A stretch of DNA of 17,319 bases from CANKHA01 sp035652315 (GCA_035652315.1 DASREA010000076.1:1-17319); one strand, 5' to 3'; positions 6,942 through 14,354 are shown, counted from the first letter of the stretch. Numbers and translations: made by a program. Notes: a model not told the origin generated them from the letters alone.

Positions 6942-9505
6942 CGGCGGCGGCGGTGGAAACCGGCGGCGCGGGCAATTTTCTGCCTTTGCGATATGCGTTG
7001 CGCGAATTGCGCAGCGGCTTGCGCGGCTTTTACGTCTTCATCGCCTGTATTGCGCTGGGCGTCATGACCATTGCCGGCGTCGGCTCGGTGGCCGGCAGTC
7101 TGCAAAACGGTTTGGCGCGCGAAGGACGCGTCATTCTCGGCGGCGACCTGGCGTTCAATTTGATCCAGCGCGAGGCCACTCCTACCGAGCGCCGATTCAT
7201 CGCAAGCCAAGGCGTTGTTTCCACCGCCGCCACGCTGCGGGCCATGGCGCAAACGCCGGGCAATGCGGCGCTGGTGGAATTGAAAGCCGTCGACTCCGCC
7301 TATCCGCTGTATGGAACGGTCGCGCTCAAACCCGCGCTCGATCTCCCGGCCCTGTTTGCCGAGCGCGACGGCGCATTTGGCGCCGCCGCCGCCCCCCTTT
7401 TGCTCGAACGGCTCAATCTTAAGCTCGGCGATCACGTCAAAATCGGCGCGGCGGATATTCAAATCCGCGCCGAGCTTGAAGGCGAGCCGGACAAACTCGC
7501 GGGCATTCTTGATTTCGGGCCGCGGCTGCTGATCGGTGAAGCGGCCTTGCGTGCGACCGGTCTGCTGCAGCCCGGAAGCCTGGTGCGTTGGCATTATCGC
7601 GTGAAATTGCCCGATGCGAACGCCGGCGGCGGCGCCGTATCGGCGGCGGTCGACGCAGCCAATCGCGCGTTGCCCGAGGCCGGCTGGGAAATCCGTACCC
7701 GCACCAACGCGTCGCCGCGCATGCAGCGCGATGTGGAGCGCTTTACCCAATTTCTCACGCTGGTCGGGCTTACCGCCTTGTTGGTGGGCGGCGTCGGCGT
7801 GGCCAATGCGGTCAAGGGCCATCTCGACCGGCGCCGCGAAGTCATCGCTACGCTGAAGGCATTGGGCGCCACGGGCGGCGGGGTCTTTACCGTCTATCTG
7901 TCGCAGATTTTGCTGCTGGCGCTGTTCGGCGCGGCGATCGGCCTTGGGCTCGGCGCGGCGCTGCCCTTCGTCATTAAAAGCGCTTTCGGCGCGATGATCC
8001 CGCTCCCGATCGAGCCGGCCGTCTATCCCGCGCAGCTTTTGCTGGCTTTGCTTTACGGCATTCTCACCGCGGCAGCCTTTGCCTTGTGGCCGCTCGGACG
8101 CGCCCATGACATTCCGGTCTCGGCGCTTTTCCGCGACGAGGTCTCGGCGCAAACAAGCTGGCCGCGCAAGCGTTATTCGATCGCGGCCGCCGGGGCGACG
8201 CTCGTGCTCGTGGCTGCGGCGATCCTTCTCGCTTACGATCAGCGTATCGCCGTCTACTTTGTCATCACCGCCGCCGCGGTTCTCGGCGTCTTGCGGCTGG
8301 TGGCGGCGCTGTTGATGGCCGCCGCCCGTTCCATGCCGCACAAAGGGTCGGCACTCGTGCGGCTGGCGATGGCGAATATCCACCGCCCCGGCGCCATCAC
8401 GCCGACGGTGGTCCTCTCGCTTGGGCTCGGCCTGGCGCTGCTGGTGACGCTGGTGGAGGTCGACGGCAACTTGCGGCGGCAGCTTACCGCCGCGCTGCCG
8501 AAGCACGCGCCGGCATTCTATTTCACCGATATCCCCGCTGCCGATGCCGGCCGCTTCGATGCGCTGCTTGGTTCGGTGGCGCCCGGCGCGGAGCTTGAGC
8601 GCGTTCCCATGCTCCGCGGCCGCATCGTTTCAGCCAATGGCGTCAAAGCTGAAGACTTGAAGCCGTCTTCCGACGCCGCCTGGGTGTTGCAAAGCGATCG
8701 CGGCATTACCTTTACCGGGACGGTGCCCGAGGGATCGCGCGTGGTGGAGGGGCAATGGTGGGGTCCGGGTTACGAGGGGCCGCCGCTCGTTTCCTTCGAG
8801 CGCAAGCTCGCGCAGGGGCTTGGGCTGAAGCTCGGCGACACCGTCACGGTCAACGTGCTCGGCCGTGAGATTACCGCGCGTATCGCCAACTTGCGCAGTG
8901 TCGATTGGCAAAGCCTCGGCATCAACTTCGTGATGGTTTATTCGCCGGGCGCCTTTCGCGGCGCGCCGGTGACGCATATCGCCACGCTCACCTACCCAAG
9001 GGGCAGCAGCGCGCGCGACGAAGCGCGCGTAGTGAAGGCTGTGGCGGCCGCCTTTCCCTCCGTGACCGCCATTCAGGTCAAGGAGGCGATCGAAGCGGTG
9101 GCCAAGCTCGTGTCCAATCTGACCCTCGCCATCCGCGGCGCAAGCCTGATCACACTGCTTGCCGCGGTGTTGGTGCTCGGCGGCGCTTTGGCTGCGGGCC
9201 GCCGCAACCGCATTTACGATGCCGTCGTGCTCAAGACTCTCGGCGCCACGCGCCGCCGCCTGCTCGCAGCCTATGGCCTGGAATACCTGATCCTCGGTCT
9301 CGCGACCGCCGCTTTCGGAATGGGCGCCGGCTCCGCCGCGGCCTGGTTCGTGGTCACGCGGGTAATGGATTTGGGCTTCGTCTGGCTTCCCGGGCCCGCC
9401 GTTGCGGCGGCGGCAGGTGCGCTCGCGATCACCATCGGACTTGGGCTGGTTGGGACCTTTTTCGCGCTGAACCAGAAGCCCGCCGCGGTCTTGCGCAGCT
9501 TGTGA
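6938..9505 (+). CDS. ybbP: FtsX-type ABC transporter permease, YbbP-like
   Basis: This 855-residue inner-membrane permease starts at a GTG (6938) whose last bases overlap the ATPase stop. I count ten hydrophobic helices: one N-terminal (about 31-52); a block at 272-292, 316-342, 365-385, 415-433, 438-462 and 488-508; and a second block at 735-753, 781-806 and 820-843. Large extracytoplasmic domains lie at about 60-265 and 515-725. Both FtsX cores show the usual R-R-E/N-x-I-x-x-LK-x-LGAT pattern (RRREVIATLKALGAT at 298-312, RNRIYDAVVLKTLGAT at 756-771). This duplicated architecture fits YbbP rather than single-core MacB or LolC. It is translationally coupled to the ATPase and probably forms an exporter with it. 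Substrate unknown. Confidence 0.92.
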   Translation: MTAAAVETGGAGNFLPLRYALRELRSGLRGFYVFIACIALGVMTIAGVGSVAGSLQNGLAREGRVILGGDLAFNLIQREATPTERRFIASQGVVSTAATLRAMAQTPGNAALVELKAVDSAYPLYGTVALKPALDLPALFAERDGAFGAAAAPLLLERLNLKLGDHVKIGAADIQIRAELEGEPDKLAGILDFGPRLLIGEAALRATGLLQPGSLVRWHYRVKLPDANAGGGAVSAAVDAANRALPEAGWEIRTRTNASPRMQRDVERFTQFLTLVGLTALLVGGVGVANAVKGHLDRRREVIATLKALGATGGGVFTVYLSQILLLALFGAAIGLGLGAALPFVIKSAFGAMIPLPIEPAVYPAQLLLALLYGILTAAAFALWPLGRAHDIPVSALFRDEVSAQTSWPRKRYSIAAAGATLVLVAAAILLAYDQRIAVYFVITAAAVLGVLRLVAALLMAAARSMPHKGSALVRLAMANIHRPGAITPTVVLSLGLGLALLVTLVEVDGNLRRQLTAALPKHAPAFYFTDIPAADAGRFDALLGSVAPGAELERVPMLRGRIVSANGVKAEDLKPSSDAAWVLQSDRGITFTGTVPEGSRVVEGQWWGPGYEGPPLVSFERKLAQGLGLKLGDTVTVNVLGREITARIANLRSVDWQSLGINFVMVYSPGAFRGAPVTHIATLTYPRGSSARDEARVVKAVAAAFPSVTAIQVKEAIEAVAKLVSNLTLAIRGASLITLLAAVLVLGGALAAGRRNRIYDAVVLKTLGATRRRLLAAYGLEYLILGLATAAFGMGAGSAAAWFVVTRVMDLGFVWLPGPAVAAAAGALAITIGLGLVGTFFALNQKPAAVLRSL

Positions 9506-9578
9506 CGCATCCGGGCCGCGGAAGAGCCAAGGAACAGCGCCTCATTACGGTTTTGTAACCGAATTCCGCCGCCGCGAT

Positions 9579-9605
9579 CGGTCAAATAGCCATCTAGCGT
9601 GACCG
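9579..9605. promoter_or_regulatory. Inverted repeat upstream of the Bax-inhibitor gene
   Basis: CGGTCA (9579-9584) and TGACCG (9600-9605) form an exact inverted repeat with a 15-base spacer, so the half-sites are 21 bases apart, close to two DNA turns. It lies about 90 bases before the start at 9697. It could be an operator for a dimeric regulator, but six-base half-sites occur by chance and no other copy was seen in a comparable place. Confidence 0.2.
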
Positions 9606-9632
9606 CCCGGCTCATACTAGATTCCCGGCATC

Positions 9633-9678
9633 GGCGCGGCTTGGTCCGCGCCAACGGAATCACCGGCATCGTGCCGGG
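9633..9678 (+). promoter_or_regulatory. Two hairpins with an alternative pairing in the Bax-inhibitor leader
   Basis: GGCGCGG/CCGCGCC (9633-9639 with 9646-9652) and CCGGCA/TGCCGG (9663-9668 with 9672-9677) form two adjacent stems just before the ribosome site at 9684-9690. CCCGGCA at 9624-9630 can instead pair with TGCCGGG at 9672-9678, which would break the second hairpin. Mutually exclusive structures beside a ribosome site could regulate translation. In GC-rich DNA this may also be chance. Confidence 0.3.
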
Positions 9679-9696
9679 TATGAGAGAGGAATGACA

Positions 9697-10458
9697 ATGT
9701 CGGATTACGACCGGAACGTAGCGTCTGCCCGTGGCTTCGGCGCCGAGCGGGCCGTCGCCTTCGACGAAGGCCTGCGGGCCTACATGATCCGCGTCTACAA
9801 CTACATGGCCATGGGCGTGGCGCTGACCGGGATCGTTTCCTGGTTCACGTTCAACGCTGCCGTGGTCACCAACGAAGCCGGACGAATTGTCAGCCTGACA
9901 CCATTCGGGCAGGCGATCTTCGGCGGCCCGGCGACGCTCGTGCTGTTTCTCGTCACGTTGGGTCTTGTTTTCTACCTGAGCTTCCGCGTGCAGCGCATCC
10001 AAGCCGGTACGGCGCTGGGGCTATTCCTGCTCTATGCCGGGTTGCTCGGGCTGATGCTGTCTTCGGTCTTTTTGGCCTATACCCTGACCTCGGTAGCCCG
10101 CGTGTTTTTCATCTCGGCAGCGTCCTTTGGAGCGCTGAGCCTCTATGGCTACACCACACGCCGGGATCTTTCGCCGGTCGGGGCTTTTCTGTTGATGGGC
10201 CTGGTCGGGCTGGTCCTGGCGATGATCGTCAACATGTTCCTCGCCAGCTCAGGAATGGCTTTTGTCATCTCCGTCATCGGCGTACTGATCTTCGCCGGGC
10301 TGACTGCCTGGGACACCCAGCGCATCAAGGAGATGTATGACGTCAATGACGACGGCACCGTTGCCGGCCGCAAGGCGGTGATGGGCGCACTGGCGCTCTA
10401 TCTCGACTTCATCAATCTCTTCCTGATGCTGCTGCGCCTTCTTGGCGACCGCCGCTGA
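9697..10458 (+). CDS. Bax inhibitor-1 family membrane protein (YbhL/YccA type)
   Basis: A 253-residue polytopic inner-membrane protein of the Bax inhibitor-1 (TMBIM) family. Members studied structurally act as pH-sensitive calcium leak channels; the role in proteobacteria is not settled. Seven hydrophobic helices are visible at about residues 32-52, 78-97, 103-123, 128-150, 160-182, 186-204 and 229-248. The two conserved acidic residues that form the family's aspartyl pair appear as D206 in AWDTQRIKEMY and D237 in YLDFINLF. The start is the second of two ATGs six bases apart: the ribosome site AGAGGA at 9685-9690 abuts the first ATG (9691) and is correctly spaced for 9697. It is preceded by a 191-base gap with hairpins and followed by a strong terminator, so it is probably monocistronic. 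Confidence 0.93.
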   Translation: MSDYDRNVASARGFGAERAVAFDEGLRAYMIRVYNYMAMGVALTGIVSWFTFNAAVVTNEAGRIVSLTPFGQAIFGGPATLVLFLVTLGLVFYLSFRVQRIQAGTALGLFLLYAGLLGLMLSSVFLAYTLTSVARVFFISAASFGALSLYGYTTRRDLSPVGAFLLMGLVGLVLAMIVNMFLASSGMAFVISVIGVLIFAGLTAWDTQRIKEMYDVNDDGTVAGRKAVMGALALYLDFINLFLMLLRLLGDRR

Positions 10459-10481
10459 CAAGGTATAAGGATGCAAGACAG

Positions 10482-10510
10482 AACGCCCCGGCCGGCCGCC
10501 GGGGCGTTTT
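10482..10510 (+). terminator. Rho-independent terminator of the Bax-inhibitor gene, possibly bidirectional
   Basis: An 11-bp stem pairs 10482-10492 with 10498-10508 around a five-base loop, and ends in TTTT on the plus strand. It begins 23 bases after the Bax-inhibitor stop. The DUF2794 gene on the other strand ends at 10526, so the same hairpin may stop that transcript too. On the minus strand the tail is only moderately T-rich (TTCTGTCTT). Confidence 0.85.
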
Positions 10511-10525
10511 CATTAGAGTGAGTCG

Positions 10526-10909
10526 TCAAGCGGCGACGATACGCAGCGACTTGTCGATGGCGCGCAGCACGCGGTCCAGTTCGTGGCCGCGGCGCACGAT
10601 GAGCCCGGTGGCCGAGACAACGCTATAAGCGCCCTGGCGCCGCGCCAGGCGCGGATGCTTCTCGATGCGATAGATGGGAACCTCCGAAGCGCGCCTGAAA
10701 ATCGAGAACACGGCGCGGTCTCTGAGGAAATCGATGGCATAGTCGCGCCATTCGCCGGCGGCGACGTTGCGGCCATAGAGCTTGAGAATGCGGTCGAGTT
10801 CGCGCCGGTTGAAAGTGACCTGGTTGACGGGGGCGGCCAGCGTCGATCCGGCCGTTAGCTCGCCCCCGCGGGGCTTGCTTGGTTCGCTGTCGCCGGGCGT
10901 GAAGTCCAT
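10526..10909 (-). CDS. DUF2794 family protein
   Basis: A 127-residue soluble protein matching the DUF2794 family, which I know as a conserved alphaproteobacterial family without assigned function. A variable, Pro/Gly-rich N-terminus (1-27) precedes the conserved core: VTFNRRELDRILKLYGRNVA (31-50), EWRDYAIDFL (53-62), AVFSIFRRASEVPIYRIEK (66-84), and a C-terminal region with GHELDRVLRAID (108-119). It is rich in Arg and has no membrane segment or signal peptide. The start at 10909 is decided by a perfect AAGGAGG six bases upstream; the frame extends 16 codons further but those are Arg-rich and fall over the ribosome site. It converges with the Bax-inhibitor gene. The upstream 390 bases show no convincing gene. 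Confidence 0.88.
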   Translation of the reverse strand: MDFTPGDSEPSKPRGGELTAGSTLAAPVNQVTFNRRELDRILKLYGRNVAAGEWRDYAIDFLRDRAVFSIFRRASEVPIYRIEKHPRLARRQGAYSVVSATGLIVRRGHELDRVLRAIDKSLRIVAA

Positions 10910-10915
10910 GCGGCG

Positions 10916-10922
10916 CCTCCTT
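10916..10922 (-). promoter_or_regulatory. Strong ribosome binding site of the DUF2794 gene
   Basis: AAGGAGG on the minus strand, a full anti-16S complement, six bases before the ATG at 10909. It decides the start in favour of the 127-residue form. Confidence 0.85.
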
Positions 10923-11103
10923 CGTGCTTTTGGAAATGATCGCGCCGGAAGCGTCAAGGAGCAAGGGCTGTAAGGCGCGTCGCAGCCACGCGTTTTTTGG
11001 CAGCCTGCCCTGCGGCCCGCAAATGGGCATGGCGCAAGTCCTTGATCTTATTGAAAGGCTGTGCGGTCAATCACGCAGTCGTTAGGCGTATCATAATACT
11101 GCC

Positions 11104-11297
11104 CAATTTCGGTCAAGCCGCTGCCCTTCTGGCCTGCGAAAGGGAGGACTGTTGCCTCAGGGCCCGGTCCGATACGAGTTCCGGATTCCTCAGCCCCCCA
11201 GCCCCCCGGGATTTGCAAAGGGCCGGGCCCAGTTCCGTGTACGTTCAGTACAGTAACTGCGTTGTTGGGCCGGCCAGTCGCCGGCCCTTTTCTTTTG
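11104..11297 (+). ncRNA. Candidate structured small RNA of unknown family
   Basis: Several consecutive stems can form on the plus strand: CCCTT/AAGGG (11124-11128 with 11140-11144), an 8-bp GGGCCCGG/CCGGGCCC arm (11160-11167 with 11223-11230), and a hairpin with AGTT/AACT and GTAC/GTAC (11231-11258). An 8-bp terminator with a T-run closes the series at 11297. The terminator faces a place with no plus-strand gene upstream of it, so it implies a separate short transcript. A -10-like CATAAT (11092-11097) suggests a start near 11104, but no good -35 is seen, so the 5' end is a guess. The large arm holds a C-rich stretch (11194-11207). I could not match it to 6S, SRP, tmRNA or RNase P RNA. Confidence 0.4.
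11267..11296 (+). terminator. Rho-independent terminator on the plus strand
   Basis: GGGCCGGC (11267-11274) pairs perfectly with GCCGGCCC (11280-11287) across a five-base loop, and TTTTCTTTT follows at 11288-11296. The T-run is only on the plus side; the minus side continues as AACAACG, so it does not serve the acnA-side transcript well. It ends four bases from the stop of the DUF1223 remnant. It implies plus-strand transcription from the preceding intergenic region. Confidence 0.75.
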
Positions 11298-11300
11298 CGC

Positions 11301-11630
11301 TCAATGGAGATTCAAAAGCGCCGCGCCGCGCATGTCGCCCGGATCGCTGGCGCTCCCGCTCTGCACGATCACAGCGGCAGCATCCACACCGCCGCCCGAG
11401 AGGTCCTGCAGCGGCACCTTCCAGTGCGCCGGAGATCCGCGCCAGTCGCCGAGCTTGAGCCAGCGCCGCACGCCATTGTGATAGACGATGGTGCGGCCGC
11501 GATTTTCGCCACGCGCAACGGCAACCGGCACTGCGCGCGCGATGCCATAAATCCAGACCTCGGCGGCAGCACCTTCTTCCATGCCGCCGACTTCGACGCT
11601 CAGCGTGCCCGCTGCGGCCGATATCTCCAT
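11301..11630 (-). pseudogene. C-terminal remnant of a DUF1223 family protein
   Basis: The 109-codon frame ends at the TGA at 11301. It resembles the C-terminal third to half of DUF1223 proteins (my recollection of the family), with AEVWIYGIARAVPVAVARGE (23-42) and NRGRTIVYHNGVRRWLKLGD (43-62), then an alanine-rich end (AAAVIVQSG). DUF1223 proteins are usually about 230-270 residues, with a signal peptide and a thioredoxin-like domain bearing a CSSCPP-type motif; that whole part is absent. Upstream, the same frame reads seven more codons and then meets the acnA stop TAA. The 5' half therefore appears to have been deleted up to 21 bases from the acnA end. The ATG at 11630 has no ribosome site. 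It is probably a dead remnant, though a short expressed protein cannot be excluded. Confidence 0.6.
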
Positions 11631-11651
11631 TCGCAGCGAAGGACGCGCCGG

Positions 11652-14354
11652 TTACGCCGCGAGATGCCGCAGCACGTAATGCAAAATGCCGCCGTGCTTG
11701 AAATAATCCAGCTCGTCCAGCGTATCGATGCGGCAAATCAGCGGCACCCGCTTCAGTCCGCCGTCAGCGGCGACGATTTCCGCCATGAGGCGCTGCCGCG
11801 GCTTGACGTCGTGAATGCCGCGGATGGTGATCTGCTCGTCGCCGCGCATGCCGAGCGACTGCCAGGACGTGCCTTCTTCGAAGACGAGCGGCAAGACTCC
11901 CATGCCGACCAGATTCGAACGGTGGATGCGCTCGAAGCTTTGCGCGATCACCGTGCGGACCCCGAGAAGGTTGGTGCCCTTCGCCGCCCAGTCGCGCGAG
12001 GAGCCGGTGCCGTATTCCTTGCCGGCCAGCACCACCAGCGGGACGCCCTCCTGCTTGTAACGCATCGCGGCATCGTAAATCGGCATCCGCTGGCGCGAGG
12101 GATAGTGAACGGTCACTCCCCCCTCGACGCCCGGCACCATTTGGTTCTTGATGCGGATATTGGCGAACGTGCCGCGCATCATCACCTCGTGATTGCCGCG
12201 CCGCGTGCCGTATTGATTGAAATCGATCGGCTTCACCTTGTGCTCGATCAGATATTTGCCGGCGGGCGAATCGACCTTGATCGATCCGGCCGGCGAAATG
12301 TGATCCGTGGTGATGGAATCGAGGAACAGCCCGAGCACGCGGGCATCGACGATGTCCGGCGGCGGTGACGGCGTGCGCGAGATGCCGACGAAGTAAGGCG
12401 GGTTGCGCACGTAGGTCGATTTCGAATCCCACGCGTAAGTCAATCCGCCCTTGACCTTGATCCGGCGCCAATGGGCGTCGCCCTTGAACACGTTGGCGTA
12501 TTTGCGCACGAACATCTGCTTGCTGATGTTCTTGCGGACAAAGGAATCGATTTCCTTGGTGCTCGGCCAGATGTCCTTGAGGTAGACCGGCTTGCCGTTT
12601 TTATCCTTGCCGAGCGGCTGTTTCTGCATGTCGAAATTCATGCTGCCGGCAAGCGCGTAGGCGACGACGAGCGGCGGCGACGCCAGATAGTTGGCGCGCA
12701 CGTCGGCGTTGACGCGGCCCTCGAAATTGCGGTTGCCCGAAAGCACGGCCGCGGCAACGAGGTCGTTCTTGTTGATCGCCTCGGAAATCTCCGCCGGCAG
12801 CGGCCCAGAGTTGCCGATGCAGGTGGTGCAACCGAAGCCGACGAGATTGAAGCCGAGCTTGTCGAGATCCTTCTGCAAGCCGGACCGTTCGAAATATTCC
12901 GCCACCACTTGCGAGCCGGGCGCCAGCGAGGTCTTCACCCAGGGCTTCACGGCGAGCCCCTTGGCCAAGGCCTTGCGAGCGAGCAGGCCGGCGCCGATCA
13001 TCACGTTCGGATTGGACGTGTTGGTGCAGGACGTGATCGCCGCAATCACGACGTCGCCATGGCCGAGATCGTGCTTGCGGCCGTTGACCGGCACGCGCTT
13101 GCCGAGCTCCTGCGCCTTCGCGAATTCCTTTTCCATCGCGTTGGCAAAGCCTGCCTTGACTTCTTTCAATGCGACGCGGTCCTGCGGGCGTTTGGGGCCG
13201 GCAAGCGACGGTTCGACGCTGCCGAGCTCGAGTTTTAGCACGTCGGTGAAGGTCGGATCGGGCGTATTCTTGGTGCGGAACAGCCCCTGCGCCTTGGCAT
13301 AGGCCTGGACGAGCGCCACGCGCTCGGCGCTGCGGCCGGTATCCTTGAGATAACCGAGCGTATCTTCATCGATGGGGAAGAAGCCGCAAGTGGCGCCGTA
13401 TTCCGGCGACATGTTACCGATGGTCGCGCGATCGGCGATCGACAGATTGTCGAGACCGGGACCGAAAAATTCGACGAATTTTCCCACCACGCCGTGTTGG
13501 CGCAGCATCTGCGTGACCGTGAGCACAAGGTCGGTCGCGGTGACGCCGTCCTTGAGCTTGCCATTGAGACGAAAGCCGACCACCTCCGGCAGCAACATGG
13601 AAAGCGGCTGACCCAACATGCCGGCTTCAGCTTCGATGCCGCCGACGCCCCAGCCAAGCACCGCCAGGCCGTTCACCATGGTGGTGTGCGAATCCGTGCC
13701 GACCAGCGTGTCCGGGTAGGCGAGGTCGAACGTGCCGGTCTTGCCGTCGAGCTTGAGCTTCTCTTTTCGCGTCCAGACCGTCTGTGAAAGATATTCGAGA
13801 TTGACCTGGTGGCAGATGCCGGTGCCCGGCGGCACCACGCGGAAATTATCAAACGCCTTCTGCGCCCATTTCAGGAATTCATAGCGTTCCTGGTTCTGCT
13901 TGTATTCTTCCTCGACGTTTTTCTTGAACGCGTTGCTGCTGCCAAAAAAATTGACGATCACCGAATGGTCGATGACGAGGTCGACCGGCACCAGCGGATT
14001 GATTTTTTTCGGGTCGCCGCCCAGCGTCTTCATGGCGTCGCGCATGGCGGCGAGATCGACCACCGCAGGCACGCCGGTGAAATCCTGCATCAGCACACGC
14101 GCCGGGCGGAAGGCGATCTCCCGATCGGAGCTGCGCTCCTTGAGCCATTGCGCGACGCCCTGGATGTCTTCCTTGGTGACGGTACGGCCATCCTCGTGAC
14201 GCAGCAGATTTTCCAGCAGCACCTTCATCGAGAAAGGCAGCCGGGAAATCCCTTTCAGTCCGTTCTTTTCCGCCGCCGGCAGGCTGAAATGGGCATAAAT
14301 CTTCGAACCGACTTTGAGAGGCTTCAGGCACCTGAAGCTGTCGAGGGATGTCAT
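11652..14354 (-). CDS. acnA: Aconitate hydratase A (aconitase)
   Basis: Aconitase isomerises citrate to isocitrate through cis-aconitate, using a [4Fe-4S] cluster, in the TCA cycle. The protein is 900 residues, the normal length for the AcnA/IRP1 class. The three cluster cysteines are visible: C443 in TSCTNTSNP and C509 and C512 in GFGCTTCIGNSGPLP. Substrate-loop sequences include DTLVGTDSHTTMVNGL (215-230). The C-terminal swivel domain shows KEYGTGSSRDWAAKG and SFERIHRSNLVGMGVLPL. The end (HGGILHYVLRHLAA) is the usual family terminus, so the 3' end is intact despite the adjacent deletion. The ATG at 14354 has an AGGGA about ten bases upstream. It is divergent from ccmA across about 240-260 bases, an arrangement common in Hyphomicrobiales. 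Confidence 0.97.
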   Translation of the reverse strand: MTSLDSFRCLKPLKVGSKIYAHFSLPAAEKNGLKGISRLPFSMKVLLENLLRHEDGRTVTKEDIQGVAQWLKERSSDREIAFRPARVLMQDFTGVPAVVDLAAMRDAMKTLGGDPKKINPLVPVDLVIDHSVIVNFFGSSNAFKKNVEEEYKQNQERYEFLKWAQKAFDNFRVVPPGTGICHQVNLEYLSQTVWTRKEKLKLDGKTGTFDLAYPDTLVGTDSHTTMVNGLAVLGWGVGGIEAEAGMLGQPLSMLLPEVVGFRLNGKLKDGVTATDLVLTVTQMLRQHGVVGKFVEFFGPGLDNLSIADRATIGNMSPEYGATCGFFPIDEDTLGYLKDTGRSAERVALVQAYAKAQGLFRTKNTPDPTFTDVLKLELGSVEPSLAGPKRPQDRVALKEVKAGFANAMEKEFAKAQELGKRVPVNGRKHDLGHGDVVIAAITSCTNTSNPNVMIGAGLLARKALAKGLAVKPWVKTSLAPGSQVVAEYFERSGLQKDLDKLGFNLVGFGCTTCIGNSGPLPAEISEAINKNDLVAAAVLSGNRNFEGRVNADVRANYLASPPLVVAYALAGSMNFDMQKQPLGKDKNGKPVYLKDIWPSTKEIDSFVRKNISKQMFVRKYANVFKGDAHWRRIKVKGGLTYAWDSKSTYVRNPPYFVGISRTPSPPPDIVDARVLGLFLDSITTDHISPAGSIKVDSPAGKYLIEHKVKPIDFNQYGTRRGNHEVMMRGTFANIRIKNQMVPGVEGGVTVHYPSRQRMPIYDAAMRYKQEGVPLVVLAGKEYGTGSSRDWAAKGTNLLGVRTVIAQSFERIHRSNLVGMGVLPLVFEEGTSWQSLGMRGDEQITIRGIHDVKPRQRLMAEIVAADGGLKRVPLICRIDTLDELDYFKHGGILHYVLRHLAA

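Larger units (their letters stand above)
10910..11300. other. Intergenic region of about 390 bases without a convincing protein gene
   Basis: This stretch lies between the DUF2794 start and the end of the DUF1223 remnant. No frame in it has a recognisable protein. A 38-codon minus-strand frame (11061 to about 10945) opens with TTG and reads as basic, unrecognised sequence. A plus-strand hairpin CGCGT/ACGCG (10976-10980 with 10988-10992) is followed by six Ts (10993-10998) and could be a weak terminator. Two TTGACC boxes face the minus strand (11116-11111 and 11070-11065). The first is followed after only 15 bases by TATGAT, a poor-spaced candidate promoter for the DUF2794 gene. The right half is occupied by the candidate small RNA described separately. 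Confidence 0.6.

Noticed and set aside
6659..8506. 615-codon open frame antisense to the ABC ATPase and permease
   Set aside because: Gln/Arg/Asp-rich shadow typical of GC-rich genes. The opposite strand carries complete Walker motifs and ten helices in order.
10945..11061. 38-codon basic peptide starting at TTG upstream of the DUF2794 gene
   Set aside because: No ribosome site was seen, the start is a rare TTG that doubles as a -35-like box, and no family was recognised.
11104..11297. 6S RNA, SRP RNA, tmRNA or RNase P RNA identity for the structured region
   Set aside because: The SRP tetraloop region, tmRNA tag codons and RNase P core motifs were not found, and the neighbours do not fit the usual 6S locus beside zapA and the 5-formyltetrahydrofolate cyclo-ligase gene. 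It is left as unknown.
10997..11458. Plus-strand 153-codon frame across the intergenic region
   Set aside because: It runs straight through the T-tailed terminator at 11267-11296 and into the antisense of the DUF1223 remnant, with no ribosome site or domain.
11245..11736. 163-codon minus-strand frame over the DUF1223 remnant
   Set aside because: It is Arg/Ala/Gly-rich, overlaps the end of acnA, and has no family resemblance; the in-frame remnant at 11301-11630 matches a family.
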